From: Lytechinus variegatus
Lineage: Eukaryota; Echinodermata; Echinoidea; Temnopleuroida; Toxopneustidae
Length of the DNA stretch: 64,000 bases
Assembly (NCBI RefSeq): GCF_018143015.1
Contig: NC_054741.1
Span: 46,244,548 to 46,308,547, forward strand
Reading direction: 5' to 3'
Position numbers and translations under genes: made by a program. Within the stretch, counting starts at the first letter, position 1. Every line of letters starts with the position of its first letter. Of the stretch, positions 26,501-36,757 are shown piece by piece. A model generated the notes under the pieces. It saw only the letters and a list, made by a program, of their open reading frames with translations, searched no databases and was not told where the DNA came from.

Positions 26501-29500
26501 ATACAACTGTACAACTATATTCATAAAGGGAGAGAAACCCATTTACTTGATAACTAGAAGTACCACTGAATGTCATTAAAGGGGAAGTTCACCCTGACAA
26601 AAAGTTTATTGTAAAAATAGCAGAAAAAATAATAAAAAATATTGCTGAAGGTTTGAGAAAAATTCATCAAATAATTAAAAAGTTATTAGAATTTCAATTA
26701 TTTGATTTGTGACGTCATATGCGAGCAGCATTCCTACATGTACATAGCGAATGGTAAAAAATCAATGAAATGTCATTTTCTCAGAAAATTGAAAATGGTT
26801 TTCACTGTAACTTTTGTATATCAATAGACAAATCATTTCACACCAAATCATGAAAAAAAAAAATTAAGTCATCAGGAACCATACAAAATTTGAAATTCAT
26901 ACATTTTATATTACATAACACATGGGGCAGCTGCTCGTTTATGACGTCACAAATCCAAAATTTTGAACTCTAATAACTTTCTTACTCTTTAACGGATTTT
27001 CCTCAAACCTTCACCAATATTTTTTATCATTTTTTCTGCTAATTTTACAACAAAGTTTTCTTCAGCGTGAACTTTCCCTTTAATACCCCTGCTGCCCTAT
27101 GCTGTTACCATGGCAATGCTGTTTCCAACACATATGGAAAATTAATCTTGCATGTCTTTACCCAAGATGAATGTTTTGTGCCAAATTTCATGAGCAATGG
27201 GAAAAAAAACAAGGAAGTAGTTCAATCAGCAATGAATTTTCCTAAGTTTTTGGCAATAACATACTGTAACCATGGCAACACAATTCCAACACACTTGGAA
27301 AAAGGAATTTTTACCTGAAGACAAAAATCTGAGAAGTAGTTTGATCCACAATGAGTTTTCCCAAGGTTTTGGCCATAACATGCAGTTACCATGGCAATTT
27401 TTTTCTGACAAATGCCCAAAAATGTGTCTTGCATACCTTTAGCTCAAGACCTACATGCATTCCTGAGCATACAGTAGGTCATGAAATTAACTATTTCAAT
27501 CAGCAAGATGTTAACACATTAATTAGTGTAATATACCATTACCATGGCAATGCAGTTTCGATTACACATGGAAACAAACATTATCTTCCCACCTTTACCT
27601 CAAGGCCAATGTGTTTGCCAAATTTCATGAGAATGTGTTAAAACTGAGGAAGCAGTTCGAACTACAAGATTTTTACCTAATTTTTGCTTTAATATACCAT
27701 TACCATAGCGACAGAGTTTCCTGGCACATGCAAAAAATATGCCTTGCCCATCTTTATCTCAAGGCCAATATATGTGCTAAATTTCATGAGAATTGGTTAA
27801 AAACTGAGGAAGTACTTCGAACCGCAAGATTTGCAATGAACCATATGCTGATTCCTATCTTCAAAATTCGTTTGGCACAGGTGTAATGAAATACAAAATT
27901 TGTTGACCTTTGACCCTGGCTGAGAAATTTGCTAACCATTTCATGTTATTTGTGATATCAAATAAAAATGTGGTATGACTTTCATTTAATTTGATACATT
28001 AAAATCAAGAACAAAATATAAAATCTTACCCAAGTTAATTGTTCTGAAATTGCCTTTAACCTTGACCCAGTTACCTGAACTTATACTCATCTAATTCTTG
28101 ATACCTGTTTACAAGTATATTTCATTATCTCACCAAAAAAAAGTCTTATAATTTCAGCATTATCTTCAAAATTCAACATCCGAAGTTTTGATTAAGTTTT
28201 TAAAGTCAATATCAGTTTATTGACTGCCAAAAGACTTTCTCTGTCTGTGAACTGAAATTTAAATTATCTATTTTCTAATACATGTTAACCATTACATGTA
28301 TATGCCATGCAATAGGGACTTATACGTTTAATATCACCTTGGAAATTAAAATTCATAACCTTGGTCAAGTTTTTCATGTTGATACAACATGGTCAAAATT
28401 TGTTGACCCTTAACGACCTTTGACCTTAATCATGAAACTCATGCTCAATGATAGGTGATGAATTGTCTTCTTCATAATGTCCAAGTTTAATAAAATAGGT
28501 CTTTATACTTATGATGATATTTCTGAAAATTATCCTTGGTGAAGCTGCGATGCCTATAGACTCGCTTTGCTATGCAGGTGAGACAAAAATGAACTGATCT
28601 TTGCTGAATTAAAGTATCACTAGTGTTTACTGTTTCATAAACATACTACATAAAGTAACAACTACAGAATTTAGGTAGGAAGAGTAGTTAGGTTAGGTCT
28701 GTTCCGATCTACAGCATTTACACACAATTACACTGTTAACTTCTAATTGTGTAGCACCTAGAAACCTACTTCCGATTTGTTAGCCTAAACCTAACTTAAT
28801 TACCAGCCTGTATGTATACATCTTCCTTATCAACATTAGAACTCAGTATCTACTATAAAATTATAAATTATACATGTTGATCTAAAACAACTTTAAGCCA
28901 ACAGGCAACAGAAGAGTGTAAACTAACCAGCAGCCCATACTGGTTGTACATGAGCTTGTTTGCAACTTCTGAGGGGCCTCTGATGTCATGCAAGCCTTTG
29001 AAAACTTTCCTGTACCGAGTCTTCTTTGGGACTTTATTCAGGAACTTTAGCTTGGGCTTTGGCGGAATTCGGACATCTGAAGAAACAAAAAATGATTAAA
29101 AAAATCAGGTAAATAATGTAAACCATGCCCCCCCCCACGCAACAATTTAATGACATTTCTCTCAATCCTGATAATAGGTTTCAGAAGCTAATCTAAGACC
29201 AAAGATTCCATGGAAGTTACAGAAATGGAACAATTACCAAACAAGTAACAGGTTTATCTAATGGACCCCTTAGCATCTTAATAAACAATTTTTACATAAT
29301 ATAATAAAATAGCATAATTGATTCTTGTAAATTAGGATATGTTGCATGTACTTATACAATGTTCTGTTTGATAGAAGTGCAACAATATGTTTTGTATACT
29401 TTGATTGTTTTGTGACAAATAAAAACTGCAAAGATAAATAATTGATTCTCACATCATTTCCCTATATAAGGAAAAAAAATAATGTAATAACTAATATTCC

Positions 29501-30318
29501 AAGTTCTTACCAAAAAATTCAATATTGATGCTAATTTCTTTGTACATGTATCAGGAATATCTGTAGAAGTCCTGACCCCAAAAATGAAGACACATGGGCC
29601 CCATCTCATAAACAGTAGCTATGAAAGCAACTTTTGCTGGAATGTCAATTACCATGGCAACAGGTGAAAATCCTCTTTCCTGGTTGGTTCTTGCAATGAA
29701 AGTTGTCATTCCATCAAAAGTTGCTGCCATCATAGCAACTTTTTTTTACGAAACGGGGCCAAGATCAACCGTAAGTAGATTTATTCAAAACACATTTTCA
29801 AGAACACTTTTGTAACATTTTCAGCACACAGTGTTATGGATGATTCCTATCTTCAGTGAACTACAATAACTGAACAAATAGTGAATGGGGTACTGCTGCT
29901 ACACGATCTACTTATTGCAATTCTGGCATTATTAAATTGTATTTAATACCATTTGACAGAATGATGCATAAGAGGAAATATCATTGGAAAAGTATATTAG
30001 TATTAGGACTGTGACACTGCAATTTAATCACACTGCCGCAGCAGAAAATTCATACACATAATAAGCATTTCATGAAGTGCCTCATCAGTGATATCAATGA
30101 CACATTTTCTTTCAGTGACCTAATCACAACAAAACAATGCAAGGATTCGCAAAAATACTTGTCATTGAATATTCCTGACAAGATGCTTCCTGAGATGCTC
30201 CAACCAGAGACATATTATATAGGTGCTTTGCAATTGTATTTGCACTAACCATCAAAAGTGTTGAAAGGCTCGATGTTTTTCATCGTGGCTACCTGCATAT
30301 ACACTGGAGAAGGTCCAC
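23301..30318 (-). CDS. Mitochondrial ribosomal protein uL16m (MRPL16), four exons, 5' exon not found
   Basis: Exons on the minus strand, 5' to 3': 30318-30250, 29076-28928, 25984-25819, 23596-23301. Phases join exactly and give about 226 residues. Human MRPL16 is about 250, so one short 5' exon with the mitochondrial targeting peptide is missing. Family features: IRGP-type segment ([10 protein letters not shown]), [14 protein letters not shown], the glycine-rich rRNA-binding loop [28 protein letters not shown] and NPWTFERIA. The protein is part of the large mitoribosomal subunit near the peptidyl-transferase and A-site region. Two introns use GTTAGT donors. Introns hold a MITE (23.72-24.47 kb), a TTAA MITE (26.58 kb) and a repeat-rich block (27.1-28.6 kb). 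Compared with vertebrates the C-terminus is shorter, ending WFGEHR. Confidence 0.92.
23720..24472. mobile_element. Foldback/MITE element with ggggtggtattctg ends
   Basis: Left end ggggtggtattctg and right end cagaataccgcccc are inverted copies (one mismatch). Behind each lie repeated 'gtcataacttttgtcata' blocks in opposite orientation, plus inverted 'gaacattgtcttttc' versus 'gaaaagacaatgttc'. It sits in the last MRPL16 intron. No target duplication was identified. Confidence 0.65.
24473..25818. other. MRPL16 intron, no feature seen
   Basis: AT-rich intron sequence without recognised exon or element. Confidence 0.4.
25819..25984 (-). CDS. MRPL16 third recognised exon
   Basis: Acceptor tttttatcag| and donor AAAG|GTAAAT. 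Encodes [20 protein letters not shown] and [20 protein letters not shown], the core uL16 fold. Starts in phase 0 and ends after the first base of a Gly codon. Confidence 0.93.
26576..27083. mobile_element. TTAA-flanked palindromic MITE, family C
   Basis: Ends TTAAAGGGGAAGTTCACCCT and GCGTGAACTTTCCCTTTAA. Inverted internal blocks: gatttgtgacgtcatatgcg-agcagc versus gcagctgctcgtttatgacgtcacaaatc. 508 bp, no open frame. In an MRPL16 intron. Confidence 0.8.
27090..28590. repeat. Degenerate tandem-unit repeat in MRPL16 intron
   Basis: A unit of very roughly 150-230 bp recurs about four times, recognisable by '(g)ttaccatggcaa', 'acacatggaaa', 'caaggccaat', 'aaatttcatgag' and 'actgaggaagta-ttcgaac'. 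It changes towards 28.0-28.6 kb into Tgaccttgacc-type phrases and ends near 'gaagctgcgatgcctataga'. Looks like a dispersed non-coding repeat with internal duplication; open frames across it carry no domain. Confidence 0.55.
28928..29076 (-). CDS. MRPL16 second recognised exon
   Basis: Acceptor cttcag| and donor CTGCTG|GTTAGT. Encodes [20 protein letters not shown] and then [20 protein letters not shown], matching the N-terminal part of animal MRPL16. Confidence 0.88.
29599..29766. mobile_element. Short palindromic MITE
   Basis: Ends gggccccatctcataaac and cgaaacggggcc with inverted interior (agctatgaaagcaactttt versus aaaagttgctgccatcatag). Same size class as 9371 and 58190. In MRPL16 intron. 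Confidence 0.55.
30250..30318 (-). CDS. MRPL16 first recognised exon
   Basis: 69 bases between acceptor cattcag| and donor GATG|GTTAGT. Phases fit the next exon (D|DVRIPPKP). Encodes [20 protein letters not shown], the segment just after the targeting peptide. Its short length makes it less certain than the others. Confidence 0.75.
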
Positions 30319-30824
30319 CTGAATGAAATGGATGAGAATAAGAATAAAAGGTCATTCTATGAAGGAGATTAGGAGTACAGTTCTCAAGCTATATGGTACA
30401 TGTACTGTAGTACATGTAGTCATGTACATACACATAATGTAGGTGCCATGACAAGTGGTGTAGATAAAAACTAGCATCAATGATGTGGAGCTCATCTGGC
30501 ATCTCGCAACAAAATTTAACACAATTTTAATTTCAGCCCAGTTGACACTGTAGTGAATTATATTGGTGACATAAATTGAGGATATAGAATTGAAATTGAT
30601 GAAGGAATGACATAGAAGCATTTTTTTGTGATCTATGAATAAATTTCATATGAATTAATTATTAATAATCATCAAGTCAAAGTTTCTTAACTGTGTAGAA
30701 CCTTGGTGAACCTAATGTAGTTTTTTTTAGTTTTGAAATATATGAATAAATTAGCATACTAAATAGGTTCATTATTGCGGATTGAAATAATCGCTAGAGG
30801 GTATTCATTTGTCTCGCAATCTAC

Positions 30825-31020
30825 TATGGTCAACAAGGAAATTCGTGATCACTCTCGCAAAAAGTGTTCACTGGCTTTCTAGGAAATTCGTGATCACTCT
30901 CGCAAAAAGTGTTCACTAGCTTACAAGTTCACGAGCTTTCGAGTGCTGCTGCAACTCTTTATCAAGTGACACGGATTGTCCGATATCGTACTCTATTTAT
31001 ACTAACCTCCAGGACCGTAC
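30825..31020 (-). repeat. Repeat terminus with duplicated 46-bp block, TATA-like box and GAAA-core hairpin
   Basis: The block starting aggaaattcgtgatcactc occurs twice in tandem (about 30837-30881 and 30882-30925). On the minus strand a CCAAT-type and a TATAAATA-type motif precede TTGATAAAGAG...CTCGAAAGCTCGTGA, an arrangement resembling the hammerhead-like ends of some Penelope-like and other retroelements. No reverse transcriptase is adjacent, so this may be only a terminus. Identity is tentative. Confidence 0.35.
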
Positions 31021-31119
31021 GCACAAACGCGAGAACAATAGGTGGGCACTGATCCGTTGTGTGATTGGTCAGGAGTTATGCAAATAAGCCGGGGGTATAT
31101 GCAAATACGCTCTAGCGAT

Positions 31120-32105
31120 TAAATTAGCATATTTAATGAGTTTCAAAATTCAATGTTGAAATTTTGTATCATGACCTCGAGCTATCATATAAAGCAAACA
31201 AAATTGAAATTGATCAACAAATTAAGATTTTTTTTGTGTGTGTGATTTATGAATAAATTTTGCATAAATTAGCATAAGTAATTTTCTACTGAAAATTTCA
31301 AAATTCTGTGTAGAAGTTTGGTGAACCTAATAAAGTTCTACAAGATGGAAGAAAAAAAGTAAAAATCGGTCAACAATTAAAGAAGAAAAAGCATTTTGTG
31401 TGAATTTTTAAAAAACATGAATACATTAATTCCGCATAAATTAGCATAAAAATTGTTCTAGTCAAAATTTCAAAATTCTGTGTAGAAGATTGGTGAACCT
31501 CATGAAGCTCTACCAGATGAAAGAAAAAAAAATCAAAATCGGTACAAATAAAGAAAAGAAACATTTTATGTGAATTTTTAAAAATGCACATAAATTAGCA
31601 TATTTAATGAATTTCTAAATTCTGTGTAGAAGTTTGGTGAACCTCATAAAGTTCTACAAGATGGAAGAAAAAAAAATAAAAATTGGTCAACCATTAAAGA
31701 AGAAAAAGCATTTTGTGTGAATTTTTAAGAATATCGATAAATTATTTCTGCATAAGTTAGCATAAAATTGTTCTGGTCAAAATTTCAAAATTCTGTGTAG
31801 AAGTTTGGTGAACCTCATAAAGCTCTACCAGATGGAAGCAAAAAATTCAAAATTGGTCAACAAATAAGAAGCATTTTTTGTAAATTTTTAAAAATGTGCA
31901 TAAATAAGCATATGTAATGAATTTCAAAATTCTGTGTACAAGTTTTGAATCCCCCACCTAGTGCTATCATATAAAGCAAACAGAATTGAAATCGGACTTG
32001 AAATGGCGAAGTAGTTAGCATTTTGAAATTGTGGACGGATGACAGACGACGGACGCCACACCACGGCATAAGCTCATCTTGCCCTTCGGGCCGGATGAGC
32101 TACAT
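31120..32105. repeat. Degenerate tandem repeat array (unit about 150-190 bp)
   Basis: The phrases 'aaattctgtgtagaag-ttggtgaacct', 'gttctac(a/c)agatg(g)aa', 'cattttgtgtgaatttt' and 'ataaattagcata' recur about five times. The array ends with 'gtggacggatgacagacg' and 'cttcgggccggatgagct', which look like the end of a dispersed element. Lies upstream of the recognised MRPL16 exons. Confidence 0.7.
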
Positions 32106-32636
32106 GTAACGACTAGTCAGAAGGCACATTCCCAGTGAAGACATTACATCTATTGTTACTCTTTCAGGTCATTTGGCTTACAAAGTTGAATGTAAAATGC
32201 ACACTTTACTGCATGCTAATTAATAAAGTATGAAATTCAAAGTGAAAAGAATTGTGAGTGTCCCACCCATCCACTTATCTTAATCATAACTACATGTACA
32301 ATAGTTTAGGCTTTTATCAATAAGTAATAAAGAGGTCTACCTGAGTGAGAATGAGACAATACATGTATTTTTTTCAGATTGTCTAATTTCTTTCATATAT
32401 GCCCAAATTTTAAATGCATTTATACTTCTTTTGTGAACGAAACAAGATTCGTGTTTCATTATTGAAAAGATTCCAAAAGTCTAAAACCATTAATCTCTCG
32501 AATTCATTCTTCCAAAGCAAAACAAGATTCACTACCATCAGATAGAGTTCAATATAAATTCACAGTAAACACTAAATTTGCAAATTGCAATTTATCTTAT
32601 TGGATCATGATTTATAATTTTAATTCATTAGTTATA
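32106..32636. other. Non-coding, no feature seen
   Basis: AT-rich sequence between repeat blocks. Confidence 0.4.
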
Positions 32637-33140
32637 TTAAAGGTCATATCCAAACCAGAAAAATGTTGATTTGCATAAGTAGAGAAAAATTAAATGAGCA
32701 TAACACTGAAAATTTCATCAAAATTGGATGTAAAATAAGAAAGTTATGACACATTAAAGTTTCCCTTATTTTTCACAAAACAGTGATATGCACAACTCAA
32801 TGACATACAAATTATGAGAGTCGATGATGTCCCTCACTGAGGCTCACTTACTTTTTCTTTTGTTTTTTATTGAACAAAATATTTCATTTTTTACAGATTT
32901 GACAATAAGGACCAAATTGACTAAACCATATAGATCTGGTATCAAATTTATCCAAGCTAGGAAGACAACAAGACAGACCTGGAAACTTGATTGCAGGAAA
33001 AACTGTATTTTTCCAGTAGATGCGGTATAAACGGTATAAAAGTTTAAACAATGCTAATTCCACATACATGTATACAGGAAAGAATTAATTGATATTTCAC
33101 TTGACATTGTCATGAGGAGAAAATGAGAATATTTCTGGAA
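32637..33140. mobile_element. Incomplete TTAA MITE, family A
   Basis: Begins TTAAAGGTCATATCCAAACC and follows the left half and centre of family A (aaaatgttgatttgcataa, gatgtaaaataagaaagtta). The right inverted arm is absent; sequence passes into the inverted-repeat region. Confidence 0.65.
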
Positions 33141-33149
33141 AGTGGTGTC

Positions 33150-34525
33150 GCATGTCTCTTCCACGGAAATAAAACTAGGAAGGTTGTTGGTGGCGCTAAT
33201 ACAATCCACAACCTTAATTCAGCTCGTTGGTATTTTATAACCAGACAACATTCATCGTCATGATTGTACAAATGTATGCGCAATTCCCATTATTCGACAA
33301 AATATAGACGCTAATAAATGCAATAACTTAAAAAACATACTTTTTAGATTATTTTTGCTGACGATAATATTTTTGGGAAAACATTAAGCGCGATGACAAA
33401 TTAAACAAAAAAATAGAAAATGCTATGTGCCTTGAATGAACGCAGCAGTGCTACCATTCATATATAGACCAAAAGCTTCGGTCTCTGTTATGTTGGTTGT
33501 TCAGCTGAACTCCGTTAGCTTCACTAACCAAATACAGAGACCGAAGTTCTAGCGCAATCTGTAATTCAATGGCCATATGTTTATGTACTTAAGATCGGAT
33601 AAAACGGGGAAGTGAATTTGCAAGACAGCCGAGGTAAGTCACTGTTTTTGTTCCTTTTAATAATTTCAAAAATTAATAAAATACGGGGGTTTTTTGCATT
33701 GCAAGTCCCTTAAAGGTGGCTGCACGATAGCAAGCCATCTGTGTACGAGGAGAAATTTATTTTTAAAAATGTTTAGGCCTAATACACCCATGGGTTCATA
33801 TCGTCTCGCGAGCGAAGGATTATCAGTCATACGCACGCGACACACCACTACACTTCGAAAATACAGTGGGCTTTTGCCCACATAAAATATTATGTATAAA
33901 TAAATATTCCACATCCTGCTATGACACTTACCGAATCATTTAGATCCTTCCGTGACTTCTCCTTGAAGTTTCTTTCTAAAAATATGTATATTTTCTTGAT
34001 CTTTAGTGAAGATTTTACGGAGATAGAAATCAGTCAGCGTTGATATCAATTTTCTCCTGAAGAGGGCGCGCGATTTATATTCATATCAAAGACACGACAA
34101 GGGAAAGAATAGGCACCTACACTATTTTACACGCATATCGACGCAAGGCATTACGCAAAGTCCGTAAAGTGTCCAATCTTTTCATTGTATAGACTTTGGT
34201 ATACCGTATACGTATTATTGACGTTCGTCAAAGCTTGTACTGCTGGTTTCTTTCCAGGCACGTATATTATTTTCATTTTTTTTTATCAGTCATCTTTTTA
34301 AATTAATGCAAATGAGTGTTATCATCACCAATAATAATCATTAATTATGTTTTTTGAAGGCATTTCATTAATTGGTGCCCATAATTAGTAAATTAATCAT
34401 GAGGATTGCGCATTCAAAGAATTTAGATACAGTTATAAAATTACCGAGGAGCTGAATCAAGGTTGTGAAATTATTAGCGCCACCAACGGGCTTCCTTGTA
34501 TTTCCGTGGAAGAGACAAGCGAAGT
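33150..34525. repeat. Inverted repeat pair about 1.2 kb apart
   Basis: 33150-33241 and 34434-34525 are inverted copies: 'tctcttccacggaaat', 'ttggtggcgctaat' and 'ttataaaat' phrases match in opposite orientation. Each arm contains a TATAAAAT box oriented so that transcription would run away from the space between them. Could be a foldback transposon or part of the larger symmetrical region up to 36 kb. Confidence 0.55.
33474..33549. repeat. Hairpin with cttcggtctctgt arms
   Basis: cttcggtctctgttatgttg (33476-33495) pairs with accaaatacagagaccgaag (33528-33547), spacer about 30 bp. Confidence 0.7.
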
Positions 34526-34722
34526 CACTTTCGAGGCCGAGGTAAGCAAAATGTGCTTTTTTTATCGGATTATTATTTTATTATTATTTTTATATTCAAC
34601 AAACTCTTGCTACTTACCGGCAAGAGCCCCGGTGCGTAGCGAGAAGGAGCTTCGGCAAATATTACTTCAGCAATGAAGCGATGTTCGCCGACTACTTCGA
34701 AATCCAGGGTCAAACACGGTCT

Positions 34723-34758
34723 ATTGTACGAGGTTAGTACATACTAACCTCGTACAAT
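34723..34758. repeat. Perfect 36-bp palindrome
   Basis: 17-bp arms attgtacgaggttagta and its exact complement separated by 'ca'. A sister palindrome with the same core lies at 35000. Confidence 0.9.
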
Positions 34759-34999
34759 GTGTGAGTGGGCCTAATAAAAACTCCTTGAAACAGACTGCTG
34801 CCAGCTGTCTAATAATATATATAGGCCTAATTATAACATAACATATATAACATCGACTTACGTGTACACTAGTTTTTGTGCCTAGTCTTTTCTATGTAGT
34901 GTCTTTGATATGGAGATAAATTGCGCGCCCTCTTTAGCTAATTAGACGAAATATTTCGAAAAATATATCTATGTCATGTGTGGGACCACTCACACAACA

Positions 35000-35026
35000 T
35001 GCGAGGTTAGTAATACTAACCTCGCA
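35000..35026. repeat. Perfect 27-bp palindrome, same core
   Basis: 13-bp arms tgcgaggttagta and exact complement with one base between. Flanks of the two palindromes (gtgtgagtgg / ccactcacac) are themselves inverted, so the pair lies in a larger inverted repeat. Confidence 0.9.
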
Positions 35027-35485
35027 CAACGCATGTGGTTTCATAGTGGACTTTGACGTTTTCATTCATCACACGAATGTGAGGGAATGAAAAACGCCAA
35101 ACATTTGAGTATTTCTCCACTAATGGAAATTTGTTTTTATGATTTAACTTTTTTTTTTAATGAATTGGAAATTATTTATAAAAGTGTTTTTATCGCTTAC
35201 CTCCAAGTCTCAACCAGGATACTCCGTTCGATCCGTCCTTAATACTGCGGTGGAAAGTACGCAAACAATCGAAAAGCAATTTTTCGTATCGAACATTCTC
35301 AATTCAAGTCGTCAGCGCATAATAGGAAATTGTACCAAAAATCAACAGGTTGCATCTCATGTATATACTTATTGGTAAAGTACGCCATCTTTTGACAAGA
35401 TGATGATGAAAGTGGATTGAACGAGCAAGAAAATAATGCTGATCGCCTAGAATGCAGCTAGCTTGCAACACCGTAAACAAAGGTA

Positions 35486-35710
35486 CGGTAGGCACTTAAG
35501 AACCAAGTTTGAAAGGACACTCGTAAAATTACGTCACTCTCGCGATGAATAATCATTAGATCGTGGTCGTGCGTGTTCAATAAAAACTCTCTGCATGCAT
35601 GCACTCAGTGTGCATTAAACACGCACGACCACGATCTAATGAATATTCATCGGCGAGAGTGACATAATTTTACGAGTATCCTTTCAAACTTGGTTCTTAA
35701 GTGCCTACCG
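35486..35710. mobile_element. Long-arm palindromic MITE
   Basis: Arms of about 95 bp: cggtaggcacttaagaacca on the left, its complement ending at 35710, and the inner block gatcgtggtcgtgcgtgtt versus aacacgcacgaccacgatc. Only about 35 bp separates the arms. No open frame. Confidence 0.8.
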
Positions 35711-36030
35711 ACTTTGAAATAATATCGCGCGCCCTCTTTACAAGACTTTAGGCAAAAGTTGATATCAACGCTGATCAAGAGGCATCTACGTGAAGATCAC
35801 GAAAAATGCTCTTATTTTATTAAAAACAACACCAAACAGAATTCAACAAACGATCCATATGGTTCGGTAAGTGTCATAGAATAAATATAATGCTTAGCTA
35901 CGATGTAAAGTCATAGTTATTTTAGTAAAAAGGGTGTGAAAGATTCGCGTGCACCAGGTGCATATGAATCCTTCACACACGAGACGATTTGAAACCATGA
36001 GTGGTGTGGGACAAGACACAAAGTCGTATA

Positions 36031-36500
36031 TGTGGGACCGAAGCTACGCCATTCGGTCTTGATGACCTTAATTTTCTACTGAAAATATCGAATAACTTCA
36101 ATAAAACCATACCTGCGCTTCGTGGAATACATTTCACAGTCGTATGTGTGAGAAGACACCTCCTGATGACAGAAAACATGACTAAAGCGGTGTTTGGTAC
36201 TCTGCCTGGTCAGACGTCGTATGGCGACTACGGTGTACCGTACCGTATATCGATCCAATTCCAAGAGAAAAACAAATCACAAAATTTTAAAAATCGCAAT
36301 ATTTCCTTGAAATCGCCCCTTTTATATGATTCGAAAACACGTTTCTCTGGAAGTTTTCCTTACTGAAAGGTAATATGGAAGTAAAAAAAGAGTGGAAAAA
36401 TATGCAAACTGAGAAGTAGCAAAGAAAATGAGCGAGCGCAGTGAACGAGCAAACAAAATTTCATAATTTTGGCTTAATTAGTTTATTATGATAACATGCA
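36031..36500. other. Non-coding, no feature seen
   Basis: An open frame at 36001-36366 has no recognisable domain or splice partner and overlaps the inverted-repeat region; it is not called as a gene. Confidence 0.35.
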
Positions 36501-36501
36501 T

Positions 36502-36757
36502 GGGCGGAAATCCCAGGGGGCAGGGGGGACGCGTCCCCCCTTCCCAAAATAGTAGGGGGACACAATGTCAAATGTCCCCCTACTATTTTTGGTCTTTTGT
36601 GATGAAAAGATAGACATCATTTTAAATCGAATAAAACATGTATTTTGGACAGGATGACCTTACTTTTTGGTGATTAGGCTACCTTTTTTTTTTGCTTGTC
36701 AAATTTTCCAGCGCCTGGTCTCCTCCCTTTGGGGAGAGATTTCCGCCCGTGTTATGA
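36502..36757. mobile_element. Small MITE with gggcggaaat TIRs
   Basis: Left gggcggaaatcccagggg and right ggggagagatttccgccc are inverted. Internal hairpin of tagtagggggacac...gtccccctacta. About 255 bp, next to the LINE fragment. Confidence 0.6.

Larger units (their letters stand above)
33780..36030. promoter_or_regulatory. Large imperfect inverted repeat with three promoter-like modules
   Basis: Blocks recur mirror-wise around about 34.9 kb. From the centre outwards: a module with ctttgatat, a TATAAAT/GATAAAT box and GCGCGCCCTCTT (34056-34097 minus, 34903-34937 plus, 35711-35745 plus); then ttgatatcaacgctga; then ATG-(A/G)TTCG followed at once by a donor gtaagtgtcata (33936-33923 minus; 35868-35885 plus). 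The arms point outwards, as expected for a divergent promoter, but no downstream exon could be joined in frame on either side. It could equally be a diverged foldback element. Confidence 0.35.

Noticed and set aside
27090-32105. CRISPR-like arrays
   Set aside because: The repeats are long, degenerate and without regular spacers, in eukaryotic intron sequence.
33923-33936. ATGATTCG plus donor as MRPL16 first exon
   Set aside because: Joining to 30318 gives a frame with early stops; phase 2 versus the required phase 1.
34618-34680. Minus-strand exon ending CTTGCCG|GTAAGT as MRPL16 targeting exon
   Set aside because: The phase fits and residues look presequence-like, but there is no ATG before an in-frame stop.
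36001-36366. 121-residue open frame as a divergent gene
   Set aside because: No domain, no start context, overlaps the inverted-repeat region.
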